From Clostridia bacterium (GTDB lineage Bacteria > Bacillota > Clostridia > Christensenellales > Borkfalkiaceae), in NCBI GenBank assembly GCA_017463325.1, contig JAFTPK010000011.1:1-64000 (forward strand): a DNA stretch of 64,000 nt, read 5' to 3'. The notes under the pieces were generated by a model that did no database searches, had not been told where the DNA came from, and was given only the letters and a program-made list of their open reading frames with translations. Made by a program: the position numbers and the translations under genes. Shown here one piece after another: positions 34,381 through 43,151 of the stretch. The first letter of the stretch is position 1. Each line of letters starts with the position of its first letter.

Positions 34381-35994
34381 ATGACTGTCGGAAGCGAAAA
34401 TAGCAAAAAATACGTACAGAAGCGCACGACGCTTGCCCGTAAGCGGGCGCAGTTTGCTGGGACTCTTTATTTCCTCGGCACGTTGGCACTTGCCGTGCTT
34501 GCCTTTATGCCCTTGACGACGGAGATCGGCTGGGCTTACGGAACGCTTGGCTTGACCACGTTCTGGAAACCGTTTTTAGAGCTTGAAAAATTCAGCTCTA
34601 ATTTAGTCGGTGCTACCGTCAACGTGCTTGCGGCGGTGTTGTACGGATTGCCGCTGTTGATTTGTGTGTTTGGCGCGTTTTTCTCGCTTGCCAAGCTTGA
34701 CAATCTGTTCATGAAAGGCAATCGCCGTATCGGTTATAATCAAAACTATCTCGCATTGAAGAAAATGGCGAAGATTTTCTCGGCGGCGTACGCGTCTATT
34801 TCGGTGTGCTCGCTTTGCTTGATGTTAATTTCGGGCGCGACGTGGACATACTTATTCTATTTCGCGTCGTTGGGTTTCTTGCTTATTCACTTCATTTCGG
34901 GTATGGTCGGTGGTACGGTTAGCCGTTTCTCCCTTGAAAACGGGTTTGTAGAAACGCCCAGAAAGTATGGGCTGTTTTCCGTTTTCTTCCGCAACCTTGT
35001 TCAATTCGCGGCGTATACGGCGTTGGTGTATTTCTTTATTAGCATCAACTGGATCCCGATGGTGTTCGATTTCTTGAAGGACGGTTTTTTCGCTTCCATA
35101 TCCTCCATGACTTTTGCGCAGATCGTTGACGAGTTTGCATTCCCGATCGCCGAAGTGGTGATTTTGCTTTTGATGTTCATGCTTTTCCGTCATGCTTGCA
35201 ATCCTACCGAATTCGACATTGACGGCCCGAAAGCAAAGGGTAGAAAGACGGTACGCTTTGCGGCCTTTAACATTTTACTGATTTCCCTTGCCATGAACGG
35301 TATTGTCCTGTATTTGGCGACGAATAAGAATTTTGAGGCGCTCAACCGTTCGCTCTTGTACATTTCGGGGATTACGTTCGTGTTGTTCGTGCTCGAATGT
35401 ATTATGGGTAAGTGCCCGCGCATGAAAAAGAAATATAGAAATGCGCTCGATCCCGATCCCATTCCTTTGGCCGATCTTGACGAAGCGCCCGCTTTGGAAA
35501 AATCTGCTCCTACGCCCGCTCCTACATATTGTTGTCCTTTCAGCGGCACGGACGCAAACGGCAACGTCGTTACCCCCGTATTCGAGGGCTTGTCGCAGGG
35601 TGGTATTTATATTCAGCCCGACGGCTCGCAGGTCATGGTATTGCCTATTCTTGGCAATGCGGCTATGACGAAGCCTGCGGCAAAAACCGAGGCGAAACGC
35701 GCGCTTACCGAACATGAAAAGCACGTACGCGCGGTGACGGAAAAGTGGATTAGGGCGGCAAGAGAGCCTGTTCAAGAGGATACGACGAAATTTAATGCGG
35801 CGGCGTACGTTGAGGCGAACAAGCATTTGTTGCCTAAGGAAGAACCTGTTCCCGTGCAACCCAAAGAGGAAAAGGAATGGCAGGTGAAATGCCCTGAATG
35901 TGGCGCATTGCATAACGTAACGAAAACGGAAGGCACGGTAACGTGCAAAAAGTGCGGTGCAAAATTTGACCTCTACAAATGGAAAAAAGCGTAA
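34381..35994 (+). CDS. Unknown polytopic membrane protein with C-terminal zinc ribbon
   Basis: 537 residues. Eight or so hydrophobic segments lie between about 25 and 340. A Pro/Glu-rich cytoplasmic region follows (about 350-500). The last 30 residues form a zinc ribbon with two C-x-x-C pairs (KCPECG and CKKCG). Zinc ribbons at the end of membrane proteins are often regulatory or protein-binding. No family name is recognised. AGGAGG precedes the start, and the near-perfect promoter suggests strong constant expression. A strong terminator closes this one-gene unit. Confidence 0.82.
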   Translation: MTVGSENSKKYVQKRTTLARKRAQFAGTLYFLGTLALAVLAFMPLTTEIGWAYGTLGLTTFWKPFLELEKFSSNLVGATVNVLAAVLYGLPLLICVFGAFFSLAKLDNLFMKGNRRIGYNQNYLALKKMAKIFSAAYASISVCSLCLMLISGATWTYLFYFASLGFLLIHFISGMVGGTVSRFSLENGFVETPRKYGLFSVFFRNLVQFAAYTALVYFFISINWIPMVFDFLKDGFFASISSMTFAQIVDEFAFPIAEVVILLLMFMLFRHACNPTEFDIDGPKAKGRKTVRFAAFNILLISLAMNGIVLYLATNKNFEALNRSLLYISGITFVLFVLECIMGKCPRMKKKYRNALDPDPIPLADLDEAPALEKSAPTPAPTYCCPFSGTDANGNVVTPVFEGLSQGGIYIQPDGSQVMVLPILGNAAMTKPAAKTEAKRALTEHEKHVRAVTEKWIRAAREPVQEDTTKFNAAAYVEANKHLLPKEEPVPVQPKEEKEWQVKCPECGALHNVTKTEGTVTCKKCGAKFDLYKWKKA

Positions 35995-36005
35995 GCTGAA
36001 ATAAG

Positions 36006-36044
36006 AAAAAATCCTTTCTGCAAGCAAGCAGAAAGGATTTTTTT
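36006..36044. terminator. Bidirectional terminator between convergent genes
   Basis: Perfect 16-bp stem (36006-36021 with 36028-36043), six-base loop, A-run before and T-run after. It ends the plus-strand membrane-protein gene and the minus-strand spoIIE. Confidence 0.92.
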
Positions 36045-36062
36045 GTGCGTAGATCAAGCGGG

Positions 36063-38372
36063 TTAAGCCACCGACTTAAAGATACGGACGGCAAGGGCGG
36101 TCATATCGTCCTTAGGGATCCCGCCGTAACGTTCGGTGGCGGCGGCAAGAAGCTCGTCGGCTAACCGCTGCGGGTTGGAGGCGGGTACCGTTTTTAAAAA
36201 GTCATACAGCTCCCCGCTGGAAGAAAATGCGCTCGTAATCCCGTCGCTCAAAAAGAGGAGCGTGTCGTTCTCTTTGAGCGGGTAAGTGCCTACGCTCGGG
36301 TGGATACTTTCGAGAATTCCAAGGGGTAGACTTTCGCTTTCCAAAATTTTTAGCGAGGTGTCGGAGAGGATAAAGCCCATGGGCGAGCCGATTTTTACGA
36401 CGTCGGCGTTGCCGCGCTCTAAATCGACGATCGCAATATCTACGCACGCAAAGCTCTCTTCTTTGGAAAAGGTGAGCAATTTATTGACGGTGGAAAGAAT
36501 AAGCGCGGGTGGCATTTTTGCTCGGTAAAAGCTTTCGAGCAGAGAAATGGTACATTCGGAAATGCGTTTGGCGTATTCGCCGCTGCCCATACCGTCGGAG
36601 AGCGCGACGAGGAAACGTTTTTCGTCAATTCGCATGGTGGAATGGGTATCGCCGCTGAACGTTTCCCCTGCTTTCGTTTGACACGCTATGCCAAAGGCGG
36701 CGTCGTAGCGGGGTTTTTTGCGCAAAATACAACAAAATTTTTCTTTGCCTAAGGCAAGCTTTTCCGAAATGCTGAGGCTGATCCCGAAAAGCCCCGACGC
36801 GATTTTTGCGATCTTGCCAGCGTCCGCGTTTCCAAAGGTGACGAGGGAAACGGTGGGATTTTCTTCGCCGCCGTAAACAAGCACCTCGCTCGCTAAAATT
36901 CCTGCCTTGGAAAGGGCAACGACCAGCGCCTTTTCTTTTGTCGTACCGACGGTAAGCGGCTCACTTTGTTCTAAGGCGATATTTTTAATAATTTCGCTCA
37001 CCCCTTGCGCTTGATCGGCGAGGAGCTGTCTGCCGCACGCCGCGTTCTCCGCTTCCATCATATATTTGCGGTATTCGGCGAATTTTCGGTTGAGGGCGTA
37101 GAGCAGATCGCTTTGGCGTCCGCAAACGCGCGATAGCCCGACGGGCACGTCGATCATACTTACCTTTCCTTTAATACTGCCGATTTCAACGATTTTTTCA
37201 AGGTCGTTTTTTAGACCCGCCTCTCGACAGGTACCGTACCCGCTACACCGCTTGCAAATTTCGTTTTCAACGCTTTGGAGTATGTAGTTTTTCGCGCCGC
37301 TTTCCGCATCGCTGCTGCCAAGCGCGGTAAAGGTGGTTTGTATTTCTCGAAAGAGGGCGGAGATTTCAAAGAGCTGTTCCCCGATCGCCGCGCGATTTCG
37401 GTTGATGGCAATTCTAGAAAGCTGTTTTTCTTTATAAAAAGCAAGGGCGTTTTCAGGTTTTGTGAACGCGGCTTGCGGCAGTATGACGAATAGGAGAGCG
37501 GGGAGTAGTGCAGACAGTAACGCGGAAACGAGCGCGCCCGTCGGGTAGGCGTAGACCCCGCCTACGTATGCGTAAAAGATAAAGACGACGAGCATGGCAC
37601 AAACGGCGCTGAGCCGTCCCGCGCGGGAGAATACGGCAATCGCTGCGCCGTAGACGAAAAAGCGTTCTACGCTCACCTCTGCAACCAAGAGGGGAGGCAG
37701 GGAAAACAAAAAGGAGAATAGGAGCGGCGAGGAATCCTTGGTGAGGTGACCGATTGTAAGAAGAGCGAAAAAACAGACCCCCATGTACGCGTCCACGCCG
37801 CAAAACCGACAAAATCCAACGCCGATAAAAAAGTAAGAGATTGCAAGAAAAACCGTTTCGTCTGCCTTTAAACGGCATTTCAAAAACTTGTTTTTCAGGG
37901 CGCGCATTGCCACCGTGAAAACGGCGACGAGCATAACGATTAAAAGGGCGATAAAGGACTTTTGTACAAGCGGCTCGTTTAAAAAGGAAATGGAAAAAGG
38001 CAAAGAATAAGCTTGAAAAGGAGCGAAAAGGACGAAACCGATTAGACCTAAAAAGCAGGCGCTGAAAGTGAGAGCAACTCCGTTTCCTTCGCGGCGACCC
38101 CAAAAGCGGTTTTTGATCAGGAATGTGAAGAGGAGAAGTAGGGCTTGTCCGCCGTAAAGGGCGACGCGAACAAAATCGAACTCAAAAAAAGAGGATAAAA
38201 AGTAGGCTAGGGTGGGCAATGCGGGCGGTAGCCCTGCGGCAAGCAGGGCGTATAAAAGGGCAAGCCCAAACGGCTCGGCTTGTACACCGACGAACGGAAG
38301 GGAAAGTAGAGCCAAGACAGCTAGCAGATAAATGGGGAGAGAAGAAATTTCAAAGCGTTTTAAACGGTGCAT
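36063..38372 (-). CDS. spoIIE: Stage II sporulation protein E (PP2C phosphatase)
   Basis: 769 residues, close to the usual 800+ of SpoIIE. About ten membrane helices occupy residues 10-320. A central regulatory region has a Cys cluster (ICKRCSGYGTC). The C-terminal PP2C-type phosphatase domain (about 560-769) contains FLVALSDGMGSGEYAKRIS with metal-binding Asp, LLFLSDGITSAF, and PKDDMTALAVRIF. SpoIIE dephosphorylates SpoIIAA at the sporulation septum and so activates sigma-F in the forespore. Its presence suggests that the organism can form endospores. See the long-spacer promoter at 38410-38443. Confidence 0.93.
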   Translation of the reverse strand: MHRLKRFEISSLPIYLLAVLALLSLPFVGVQAEPFGLALLYALLAAGLPPALPTLAYFLSSFFEFDFVRVALYGGQALLLLFTFLIKNRFWGRREGNGVALTFSACFLGLIGFVLFAPFQAYSLPFSISFLNEPLVQKSFIALLIVMLVAVFTVAMRALKNKFLKCRLKADETVFLAISYFFIGVGFCRFCGVDAYMGVCFFALLTIGHLTKDSSPLLFSFLFSLPPLLVAEVSVERFFVYGAAIAVFSRAGRLSAVCAMLVVFIFYAYVGGVYAYPTGALVSALLSALLPALLFVILPQAAFTKPENALAFYKEKQLSRIAINRNRAAIGEQLFEISALFREIQTTFTALGSSDAESGAKNYILQSVENEICKRCSGYGTCREAGLKNDLEKIVEIGSIKGKVSMIDVPVGLSRVCGRQSDLLYALNRKFAEYRKYMMEAENAACGRQLLADQAQGVSEIIKNIALEQSEPLTVGTTKEKALVVALSKAGILASEVLVYGGEENPTVSLVTFGNADAGKIAKIASGLFGISLSISEKLALGKEKFCCILRKKPRYDAAFGIACQTKAGETFSGDTHSTMRIDEKRFLVALSDGMGSGEYAKRISECTISLLESFYRAKMPPALILSTVNKLLTFSKEESFACVDIAIVDLERGNADVVKIGSPMGFILSDTSLKILESESLPLGILESIHPSVGTYPLKENDTLLFLSDGITSAFSSSGELYDFLKTVPASNPQRLADELLAAATERYGGIPKDDMTALAVRIFKSVA

Positions 38373-38409
38373 AAAAAAACCTCGTATATTTATATATTTA
38401 TTTTCTTAT

Positions 38410-38464
38410 AGTGTAACGGATTTTTTTATGAAAAATGTGGCAAAGAGAGGGGAAATAGGTCGAA
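38410..38464 (-). promoter_or_regulatory. Candidate Spo0A-type promoter of spoIIE
   Basis: On the minus strand TTGCCA (38443-38438) and TACACT (38415-38410) are 22 bases apart, too long for ordinary sigma-A use but like the 21-22 base spacing known for Spo0A-activated spoIIE and spoIIG promoters. GGTCGAA at 38458-38464 on the plus strand matches the 0A box TGTCGAA at six of seven positions. Confidence 0.45.
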
Positions 38465-38469
38465 AAAGA

Positions 38470-38501
38470 AAAAAAATTACGCGCTTTTTCAGGCGCGTAA
38501 T
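38470..38501 (-). terminator. Terminator of mazF
   Basis: On the minus strand a 9-bp stem ATTACGCGC / GCGCGTAAT with an eight-base loop, followed by a run of T. Confidence 0.85.
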
Positions 38502-38504
38502 CGT

Positions 38505-38855
38505 TTAATTATCCACGGGAAAACCGAGGCTGATCAAAATCGCCCGATTGACCCGAAGCATTGTGGCAGGCGGTAATTCCCCGATCCGTTCTTTCAGCCT
38601 GCGTTTGTCTAAGGTACGGATCTGTTCGAGCAAGATCACGCTGTCTTTTGCTAGTCCGTAAGCGGAGGGCAATTCGATATGCGTGGGGAGCTTTGCTTTT
38701 CCCGTTCTACTCGTCACGGCGGCGGCAATGATAGTCGGGGAGTATTTGTTTCCGACGTCGTTTTGTACGACGAGGACGGGACGGATCCCGCCCTGTTCGC
38801 TGCCGACGACGGGGGATAGATCTGCGTAATACAGTTCGCCTCTTTTTACGGTCAT
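38505..38855 (-). CDS. mazF: MazF/PemK-family endoribonuclease toxin
   Basis: 116 residues, matching EndoA/NdoA of Firmicutes. Motifs are [27 protein letters not shown] (with the catalytic-site Arg and the G-x-EQGG-x-RP signature), [17 protein letters not shown] with the usual Thr, and [15 protein letters not shown]. It cuts mRNA at short specific sequences and is normally held by a MazE antitoxin encoded just upstream. No MazE gene is found: the 158 bases upstream hold only the pgi terminator and a -10 like TATACT. GAGGTG precedes the start. In Firmicutes this toxin can sit near housekeeping genes. Confidence 0.93.
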   Translation of the reverse strand: MTVKRGELYYADLSPVVGSEQGGIRPVLVVQNDVGNKYSPTIIAAAVTSRTGKAKLPTHIELPSAYGLAKDSVILLEQIRTLDKRRLKERIGELPPATMLRVNRAILISLGFPVDN

Positions 38856-38961
38856 ATTTTCACCTCTTCGGCAAACCCTCCCATACTGATAGTATATGTA
38901 GCGGCTTGCCCGTTCTGTTCTAAGTATTCCCGTAAAAATATTCTTTTATACAAGTGGGGAT

Positions 38962-38995
38962 AAAAAAACTGCCGCGGGCAAATTACCCACGGCAG
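38962..38995 (-). terminator. Terminator of pgi
   Basis: On the minus strand CTGCCGTGGG pairs with CCCGCGGCAG (one G-T pair), seven-base loop, followed by T7. Confidence 0.88.
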
Positions 38996-39013
38996 GTATG
39001 CGTTCAAATCAGT

Positions 39014-40447
39014 TTATACGATATATTTTTCGTTCTTTTCGCCTTTTTGGTCAAGCTCCTTTTTCTTCTCCTCATAGCCCGCTTTTCCGAGGAGCGCAAA
39101 CGTTGCCTTTTTGCCTTCTTCGACGCCGGGTTGATTAAAGGTGTCGATATTTAACATTGCGCCCGCATACGCCGTTTGCAGCTCGAACAAGAATAAAAGC
39201 TGTCCAAGGGTGAACGCGTTAAGCTCCGGAATCCACAGGGTGTAGTTGAGGCGACCCGCTTTCGTTAAGGCGTAAGCGGTGGCGGCGTTTTCCGCTTGGA
39301 TCAGTTCCTCCATGGTATGCCCGCCGAGGAAGGCTACGTCAGGGATATTTTCACAGCCGTGGGGAATAGGCATTTCACAGCCGTATTTTTTCAGCGACAG
39401 GAAAGTGACCACCTTGTCGTAAGGACCTTCGGTGTAGAGCTGAACTTGCGAATGTTGATCGGTAACGCCGAGCGATTTGACGGGGGTCTGCCCGACGTTG
39501 CAGGGAGTGCCGTCGAGGCGCACGTTTTTACCGAGGGATTCCGCCCAAAGCTGGCAATACCAGTCGGCGAGGAATTTCAGGTTGTCGGAATAAGGCATCA
39601 TGACGCCCACGTTTTTCCCTTCTTCCATGGCGGCGATCTGTAAAACGGCGCAAGCAAGCGCGGGGTTTTTGCCGATCGTCGGCGTTTTGCAAAGTCCGTC
39701 CATATACGCCGCGCCTGCAAGCAGACCTTTGATATCAATGCCGAGCACCGCCGCGGGAAGAAGCCCCACGGGGCAAAGCTGCGAAAATCTTCCGCCAACG
39801 CCGTCGGGGAGGACGTAGCTCTTAATTCCGCCAAGCTCGTCGGAAATCTTTTTCAAATTCCCTTTTTTGGCGTCGGTGGTGAAAATAACGTTGTCCTTTA
39901 CGCTGACGCCCGCTTTTTGGAGCAGGTCGAGAATAATCAAATACTGCGTCATGGTTTCGCTGGTTGCGCCCGATTTGGAAATGACGTTAAAGCAGGTTTT
40001 TGTCGGGTCAATGACGTCGAGAAGATCTCTCATTCTTACGGGATCCACGTTGTCCTCTACGTAGAATTTCGGACCCTTTCTCTTGTATTTAGGCAAATCG
40101 TTGTAATGTAAATGGCAAAGCGCGTTAAACGCCATAATGGGACCGAGCGCACTCCCGCCGATCCCGAGTACGACGAAGCACTCAAATTTCTTTCTCACCG
40201 TTTTTGCGGTGGCAAGAATGTCGGCAACGATCTCGTCCTGATTGTAGGGGAGTTCCGTCCAACCCATATACAGCTCGTCTTTGCCGCGATTTTCTTTTAC
40301 GTAGTCAAACGCCTCTTTTGCTTTTGCCGCGTAAGAGCGCAGTTTTTTGTCGGAAAACCCTTTGTCGCCAAGTGCGGCTTCCGTCATATTGTTGTAATCG
40401 AGCGTCACTCGCATAGAGCCACGCCATTCTCTCGTTTTGTAACCCAT
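39014..40447 (-). CDS. pgi: Glucose-6-phosphate isomerase
   Basis: 477 residues. It interconverts glucose-6-phosphate and fructose-6-phosphate in glycolysis and gluconeogenesis. The family signatures are VVLGIGGSALGP in the first SIS domain, VISKSGATSETMTQYL, and in the second domain the catalytic segment with HGCENIP. The shorter (about 450 residue) Gram-positive type is evident. ACGGAGGT sits 7 bases before the first ATG at 40447. A second ATG 33 bases later lacks a site, so the longer form is kept. Single-gene unit with promoter and terminator. Confidence 0.95.
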   Translation of the reverse strand: MGYKTREWRGSMRVTLDYNNMTEAALGDKGFSDKKLRSYAAKAKEAFDYVKENRGKDELYMGWTELPYNQDEIVADILATAKTVRKKFECFVVLGIGGSALGPIMAFNALCHLHYNDLPKYKRKGPKFYVEDNVDPVRMRDLLDVIDPTKTCFNVISKSGATSETMTQYLIILDLLQKAGVSVKDNVIFTTDAKKGNLKKISDELGGIKSYVLPDGVGGRFSQLCPVGLLPAAVLGIDIKGLLAGAAYMDGLCKTPTIGKNPALACAVLQIAAMEEGKNVGVMMPYSDNLKFLADWYCQLWAESLGKNVRLDGTPCNVGQTPVKSLGVTDQHSQVQLYTEGPYDKVVTFLSLKKYGCEMPIPHGCENIPDVAFLGGHTMEELIQAENAATAYALTKAGRLNYTLWIPELNAFTLGQLLFLFELQTAYAGAMLNIDTFNQPGVEEGKKATFALLGKAGYEEKKKELDQKGEKNEKYIV

Positions 40448-40470
40448 AATAGTACCTCCGTTTTTCTTCT

Positions 40471-40499
40471 ATTGTACCGCAAAAATGCGTTTCTGTCAA
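40471..40499 (-). promoter_or_regulatory. Sigma-A promoter for pgi
   Basis: On the minus strand perfect TTGACA (40499-40494), spacer 17, TACAAT (40476-40471). Confidence 0.85.
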
Positions 40500-40529
40500 G
40501 GGCGCGGCGGGTTTTTATGGGAAAAATTT

Positions 40530-42014
40530 TCAAGCGCGATCACTTTTTTGAAAAAGCCCGAAGAGGAAAAACAGGAGGAGGGTAACGGCGAGGACGGAAA
40601 GAGCGGCGAAAAAAAGTGCGTACGGCTCGCCAAAAAAGCGTAAGAAAACCCCAAGGCTTGCTTTTCCAAACAACGAGGGCGGGAGGACTAAAAGAACGGC
40701 TGCGATGGATTTTTTATAAAAGGCTTTGCTTACGGAAGAGCGTTTGAGTAAAAAAGCAAGAGCGCAAATTGCCCCAAGGAGAAATTCGAGGGCTAAACCG
40801 ACGATATACGCGTAAATGCCGCAGACGTTCGGCAGGAAAAAAACGGCGAGCAAAAAAAGCGCGGAGCCAAAACAGGAAAAGACAAAGCTCTGCTTTTCAA
40901 AGCCCATGGAATTGAGCATACTTTGCGTGATCGCGCAAAGGCTCATGGGGAGAAGTAGAGCACCCGAGCGAGAGAGCATTTCGCCAGCGAGTTCGTTGCC
41001 ATAGGCAAGCCGTCCTAGCTCTTCTCCCACGGCGTTGAAAAGAGGAATTAGTCCGCACGCCAAAAGAACGGTGAACAAAAGTCCTTTTTCCACCCCTCTT
41101 GAAAGCTTGGCTGCGTCTTTTCTATGATAGGCTTCGGACAAATCGGGTACGAGTACGGTGGCAAGGGAACCGACGATGGTCATAGGCATTGTGAGCAGGG
41201 GTAAAACCATACCTGTTGCCACCCCGTACGCAGCGAGAGCCTCCCCCTCCGTCATGCCCGTTTTTACGAGAAAGAGGGGGAGCAGGGTCGAAACGACGGC
41301 ACCAACGAGGGTAGAACCGCTACGCACCGCCGTGATGGGTGCGGCGGAGAAAAGGAGAGGCTTTAAATCGCGGGGAGGGCAAAAACGGAATTTTTGTTTT
41401 AGGAGGGTGAAGAGGGAAAAAAGAAAAGAAAGAAAGCAAGAAATGCTCATGGCGAGGGCGGCGCGGGTTGCACCGCCAACGGGGGTGAACGGTCCTGTTA
41501 AAAGCAGTAGTCCCGCGCCGAGGACGGTCATAACAATTTCCTCGAAAAACTCTAAAAGAGCAGGGGCGGCAAATTGCTTGTTGCCGAAAAAAAAGCCTTT
41601 GATGACGGCGTAGGCACAGGCGGGTGAAAGAGAAAGGACGAGCAGCTTTAAAGGAGCGCCGCCTCTTGCAAGAGCGGGGATTTTGTCGGAAAAGAGGAGA
41701 AAGAAAAGGGTGAGGGGGAGGGTAACGAATAGGGAAAGAAGAAGTGCGGAGGAGAGAACGCCTCCGTTTTTTCTGTCGCCGTTTTCGGCATTGTTTTTTG
41801 CGACCGTCCTTGACAGCGTAACGGGTAGCCCGCCTCCGCCGAGGGTGCGCAGCATAAAAAAATAAGAAACGGCTACTTGATATACGCCCAACCCCTCCGC
41901 GCCGAGCAGCCTTGCAAGCGCGATACGGTAAACGAAGCCAAGCCCCCGTTCCAACACGGAGAGGGCGGAAAGAAGAAGAGTGTTTTGATAAAGTCCAGCG
42001 GGTTTTTTCATCAT
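40530..42014 (-). CDS. SpoVB/MurJ-like polysaccharide-type flippase
   Basis: 494 residues from the ATG at 42014 (after TAGGAT). An upstream ATG at 42107 would add 31 residues and run into the opposite-strand LysM gene, so it is rejected. There are about fourteen membrane helices of the MOP flippase superfamily. The N-terminus YQNTLLLSALSVLERGLGFVYRIALARLLGAEGLGVYQ is typical of SpoVB and related lipid-II flippases of spore cortex synthesis, but MurJ or polysaccharide exporters look alike. GGGGLPVTLSRTVAK is the usual loop. With spoIIE nearby a cortex role is plausible but not shown. Confidence 0.8.
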   Translation of the reverse strand: MMKKPAGLYQNTLLLSALSVLERGLGFVYRIALARLLGAEGLGVYQVAVSYFFMLRTLGGGGLPVTLSRTVAKNNAENGDRKNGGVLSSALLLSLFVTLPLTLFFLLFSDKIPALARGGAPLKLLVLSLSPACAYAVIKGFFFGNKQFAAPALLEFFEEIVMTVLGAGLLLLTGPFTPVGGATRAALAMSISCFLSFLFSLFTLLKQKFRFCPPRDLKPLLFSAAPITAVRSGSTLVGAVVSTLLPLFLVKTGMTEGEALAAYGVATGMVLPLLTMPMTIVGSLATVLVPDLSEAYHRKDAAKLSRGVEKGLLFTVLLACGLIPLFNAVGEELGRLAYGNELAGEMLSRSGALLLPMSLCAITQSMLNSMGFEKQSFVFSCFGSALFLLAVFFLPNVCGIYAYIVGLALEFLLGAICALAFLLKRSSVSKAFYKKSIAAVLLVLPPSLFGKASLGVFLRFFGEPYALFFAALSVLAVTLLLFFLFGLFQKSDRA

Positions 42015-42085
42015 TTTTATCCTACGAACGATCGTTTGTGAATATGAGGGAATAAAAGAAAATTTTTCGCATAGGATAAAGAGGA
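42015..42085. promoter_or_regulatory. Divergent control region with a 16-base near-palindrome
   Basis: ACGAACGATCGTTTGT at 42024-42039 contains a perfect 10-base palindrome (AACGATCGTT, 42027-42036). It lies between the divergent flippase and LysM genes, where a shared operator could sit. No clear sigma-A promoter is visible on either strand. Confidence 0.35.
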
Positions 42086-42364
42086 ATGTTAAAACGGTTA
42101 CAAACAAAACGGTATAAGGTAAAGCGCGGACAGACGGCGGCGTCGCTTGCGGCGGCGTGCGGAGTGAACGTGTATTTTTTCGTCAAGGCAAACGGATTAA
42201 AGGAGGAGCTTTACGAGGGGCAGCTCGTCCACTTGCCCGACGCGGGGAATTTATATACGGTAAGGGCGGGGGATACGCCCGCGCTGCTTTGCGGAAGTAA
42301 GGAAGGGTATGAAAAAAGAAACGGAACGGAAATTTTTTATCCCGGTATGCGAGTGCTGTTATAG
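42086..42364 (+). CDS. Small protein with two LysM domains
   Basis: 92 residues without a signal peptide. LysM 1 (about 9-50) reads YKVKRGQTAASLAAACGVNVYFFVKANGL, then EGQLVHLP. LysM 2 (about 56-92) reads YTVRAGDTPALLCGS, then FYPGMRVLL. LysM domains bind N-acetylglucosamine polymers such as peptidoglycan. The absence of an export signal resembles spore coat proteins made in the mother cell, which need none. The neighbours (flippase, cysteine-rich protein) also fit spore formation, but this is inference. AGAGG precedes the start. Confidence 0.82.
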   Translation: MLKRLQTKRYKVKRGQTAASLAAACGVNVYFFVKANGLKEELYEGQLVHLPDAGNLYTVRAGDTPALLCGSKEGYEKRNGTEIFYPGMRVLL

Positions 42365-42431
42365 TCCGTCACCATTTATAAAAAAAGGGGCATATAATGT
42401 AGTAATCAATCGAACGACAAGGAGGTAAACA

Positions 42432-43088
42432 ATGTCCTTTTTTTCTAATTTTCAATCGGATAAATGTCCCTGCCAGATTACGGGCAATCCGTTGAACGGC
42501 CTCACCGAAAAGGTATGTATTCAAGCGGAGAAAATTTTTGACGCAGGGATCAAACAGACCCAGCTTACGAATTACGTTCTCACGTTGGAAGATTTTACGC
42601 CCGAAAATCCCGTGTTCCCGTTGACTTTCGTCAGCGCGCGTTCCGTGGAGGCGGAAGCTACCGTCACCGATCTTACGATCGACCGTTTAAACGATAAGCA
42701 TTGCGCGCGCGTGCAAGCCACCGTGTCCGTGCCCGTCGAGGTGCTCTACACCGACGCGAACGGCGTAGACGGCAGGGCAACGGCAACCGTGACCATGGAC
42801 GAAGACGTGCTTCTTTACGTACCTGCCCCCTCCATTATGCCTTTTACGCTTCGCGCGATCGTTAGTGCGGTGGTACCTGATGCGACCTTCAATGCGGAAA
42901 CGGGTACGTTTACGGCGCAGGTGTGCGTGACGGTCATTTTGAAGATCGCCATGCCCGTGGAGATTCTCGTTCCCTCGTACGGCTATTGTGCGATTCCGCC
43001 CTTACAGGAATACTCGCAAGAGGTTTGTGCAGGCTTTTTCGAGCTGCCCTTGTATCCGCAGGGGAAACCGCGTTGCGGCAAGTGCTAA
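42432..43088 (+). CDS. Conserved Clostridia-type cysteine-rich protein, unknown function
   Basis: 218 residues, no signal or membrane segment. The start region has DKCPCQITGNPLNGLTEKVCIQAEKIFDAG, and the end has a CGKC tail. The centre is beta-rich with alternating Val, Thr and Ala. I recall similar proteins with the N-P-L-x-G-L-x-E-K-V-C motif across Clostridia, always unnamed. Cysteines at both ends and a beta core would suit a cross-linked coat protein, a guess supported only by location. AGGAGGT precedes the start. The -10 CATATAAT at 42391-42398 has no sigma-A -35 partner but fits the CATA-start of mother-cell sigma factors. Confidence 0.75.
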   Translation: MSFFSNFQSDKCPCQITGNPLNGLTEKVCIQAEKIFDAGIKQTQLTNYVLTLEDFTPENPVFPLTFVSARSVEAEATVTDLTIDRLNDKHCARVQATVSVPVEVLYTDANGVDGRATATVTMDEDVLLYVPAPSIMPFTLRAIVSAVVPDATFNAETGTFTAQVCVTVILKIAMPVEILVPSYGYCAIPPLQEYSQEVCAGFFELPLYPQGKPRCGKC

Positions 43089-43124
43089 AACCGCTTTACA
43101 TAGGCACTTAAAAATTTCCTATCG

Positions 43125-43150
43125 GCCGCCCGAAATTCGGGCGGCTTTTT
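43125..43150 (+). terminator. Rho-independent terminator
   Basis: Perfect 8-bp GC stem GCCGCCCG / CGGGCGGC with loop AAATT and T5. It ends the cysteine-rich protein gene, 2 bases before the next -35 box. Confidence 0.9.
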
Positions 43151-43151
43151 C

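Noticed and set aside
38852-38953. 33-codon frame with TTG start overlapping mazF, as a possible antitoxin
   Set aside because: No ribosome site before TTG, no similarity to MazE that I can see, and a promoter-like TATACT lies inside it. Only the last ten codons could be translated from an ATG.
42015-42107. 31-residue extension of the flippase
   Set aside because: It overlaps the start of the divergent LysM gene and would leave no room for a promoter. TAGGAT supports 42014.
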